From: an uncultured Polaribacter sp.
GTDB taxonomy: Bacteria; Bacteroidota; Bacteroidia; Flavobacteriales; Flavobacteriaceae
Direction of reading: 5' to 3'
DNA: 64,000 nucleotides
Assembly: GCF_947501385.1 (NCBI RefSeq)
Contig: NZ_CANMVP010000001.1
Location: 1 to 64,000 of the forward strand
Shown: in pieces, positions 62,999-64,000 of the stretch
Position numbering within the stretch: position 1 is the stretch's first letter
Layout of the letters: each line of letters begins with the position of its first letter
The notes under the pieces: generated by a model
The model's input: only the letters and a program-made list of their open reading frames with translations
Told to the model about the DNA's origin: nothing
Databases searched by the model: none
Position numbers and translations under genes: made by a program

Positions 62999-64000
62999 TT
63001 ATTTAAGAGTTTTACTTAATTCCTTTTCCATCATTTTTACTATTTCTGGAAAATTATTAGAAACATTATTTTTTTCTGATGGATCTTTTTCTAAATTGAA
63101 TAATTGGGGTTCTTTTCGAAAACCAGGATCTACAAATTTGTTGGCAATCCAATTTGGAATTTTAGCATCTTTAGGTTTTATATATTTCCATTTGCCCATT
63201 CTTAAACCAAAAGTATATGCCTCTTCTAATAAAAATTTACGTCCTTTTTCTGATTTTCCTAACCAAGCATTTAAATGGTTTTCGCTATCTATAGCTGCAC
63301 CTTTTTGAATTTTTTGATTCACTAATTTTGCTAAAGAAGCATATAAATCTACCTGTGTTAACAAAGCATTACTTACACCTGGTTTTACGCTTTTAGGCCA
63401 GTGCAAAATGGTTGGCATTCTTGTACCAGCTTCATAAATAGAATATTTTGCACCTCTAAAAACGCCTCCAGGCTTATGATTTCCTAGTAATTCTATAGCA
63501 TAATCTAAATAACCATCGTCTAAAATTGGACCATTATCACTAGTAAAAATGATAAGTGTATTTTCTAATAAGTTTTCTTTCTTTAGCTTTTTTGTGATTT
63601 CACCAACACACCAATCCATTTGTGCAATTACATCTCCACGAGCCCCCATTGTACTGCTTTCTACAAATTTTATATTTGCAATTCTTGGTTGATGAATATC
63701 GTGCAAAGAAAAAAAGAGAAAAAACTTATTTTCTTTTTCCTTCTCTATAAAATCTGTTGCTTTTTGAGAAAGTACAAAAGGTATTTTTTCATCTACCCAT
63801 AAAGCACTTTTTCCACCTTTCATATAACCAATTCTACTAATTCCGTTTGTAATTGCTCCTTGATGATAAGGATCTGTATGTACTTTTAATAATTCAGGTT
63901 TTTTGCTACCTAAAGGATAACCGTCAATTTTGGTTGCATAACTTACCGTTATTGGATCTGACGAATCTAAATTTAAAACTTCTTGATTTTCTAAAAACAC
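62999..64000 (-). CDS. Second sulfatase, 5' end beyond the window
   Basis: The visible 333 residues are the C-terminal part of a sulfatase: FLFFSLHDIHQPR, LIIFTSDNGPILDDGYLDYAIELLGNHKPGGVFRGAKYSIYEAGTRMPTILHWP and the ending MGKWKYIKPKDAKIP and QLFNLEKDPSEKNNVS. The signature Cys region lies outside the window. It is of the same fold as the next gene but of a different subgroup (arylsulfatase A-like). It precedes the other sulfatase by 2 bp. Confidence 0.88.
   Translation of the reverse strand: MFLENQEVLNLDSSDPITVSYATKIDGYPLGSKKPELLKVHTDPYHQGAITNGISRIGYMKGGKSALWVDEKIPFVLSQKATDFIEKEKENKFFLFFSLHDIHQPRIANIKFVESSTMGARGDVIAQMDWCVGEITKKLKKENLLENTLIIFTSDNGPILDDGYLDYAIELLGNHKPGGVFRGAKYSIYEAGTRMPTILHWPKSVKPGVSNALLTQVDLYASLAKLVNQKIQKGAAIDSENHLNAWLGKSEKGRKFLLEEAYTFGLRMGKWKYIKPKDAKIPNWIANKFVDPGFRKEPQLFNLEKDPSEKNNVSNNFPEIVKMMEKELSKTLK

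Noticed and set aside
1..64000. CRISPR array or rRNA operon
   Set aside because: No regularly spaced short direct repeats with unique spacers, no Cas-like proteins and no rRNA sequence were seen.

Overview
The window looks like the chromosome of a marine member of the Flavobacteriaceae (Bacteroidetes). The evidence is the low GC content, promoters with the Bacteroidetes -7 element TAnnTTTG, a type IX secretion C-terminal sorting domain, a DUF4270 lipoprotein with its barrel partner, a CTnDOT-type conjugation gene set, and a sulfatase/glycoside hydrolase locus for sulfated algal polysaccharide. I cannot name the species; Polaribacter- or Tenacibaculum-like is a guess.

Region 1 (1-8040) is an accessory zone. 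Three groups of plus-strand genes (ECF sigma factor + small protein + M23 peptidase; a ParD/ParE toxin-antitoxin pair; TetR + metallo-hydrolase + RsgA GTPase) each end within about 12 bp of a copy of one roughly 150-bp direct repeat (about 1968, 2923 and 5937). Each repeat starts with an imperfect hairpin bounded by AAC...GTT, so the layout resembles a gene-cassette array. No cassette integrase is visible. Next come remains of defence or addiction genes: a chimera of broken AbiEi and DUF1016 genes, then an intact DUF6088 (AbiEi-like) antitoxin gene under an operator-promoter, whose toxin partner is cut off after about 28 codons.

Region 2 (about 8.0-28.6 kb) is an integrative conjugative element of the Bacteroidetes type. 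A minus-strand mobilisation operon (MobA, relaxase, coupling ATPase) diverges from a plus-strand transfer operon (ParA-like TraA, small protein, DUF3408, TraD-like, TraE, F, G, I, J, K, L, M, N, O, Q). The divergent intergenic region holds three hairpins (candidate oriT) and an ACGT-rich repeat array (candidate TraA operator or partition site). Behind tra lie a DUF1016 nuclease, two genes with in-frame stops, ssb, and a large serine recombinase whose reading frame runs into a tRNA-Arg gene. I see no TraP primase or TraH.

Region 3 (28.5-53.6 kb) is core chromosome: tRNA-Arg/Pro/Ser, a PgpH-like HD hydrolase, thiolase, an NlpC/P60 protein lacking the expected Cys, a TPR protein, gyrA, clpC, a TlpA-like thioredoxin, accA, an EamA transporter, lptG, tgt, rluF, a DUF4270 pair, a Kelch lipoprotein, a LytS/LytTR two-component pair and AlkB. 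Two MITE-like elements with perfect terminal inverted repeats and apparent 7-8 bp target duplications sit at 39861-40242 and 53821-54000.

Region 4 (54.1-64.0 kb, minus strand) is part of a polysaccharide utilisation locus: a SGNH esterase broken by two nonsense codons, a CBM9-like protein, a DUF6250 lipoprotein, an IS fragment, a type IX-secreted protein, a GH2 hydrolase and two sulfatases, the last running off the window. No SusC/SusD pair is inside the window.
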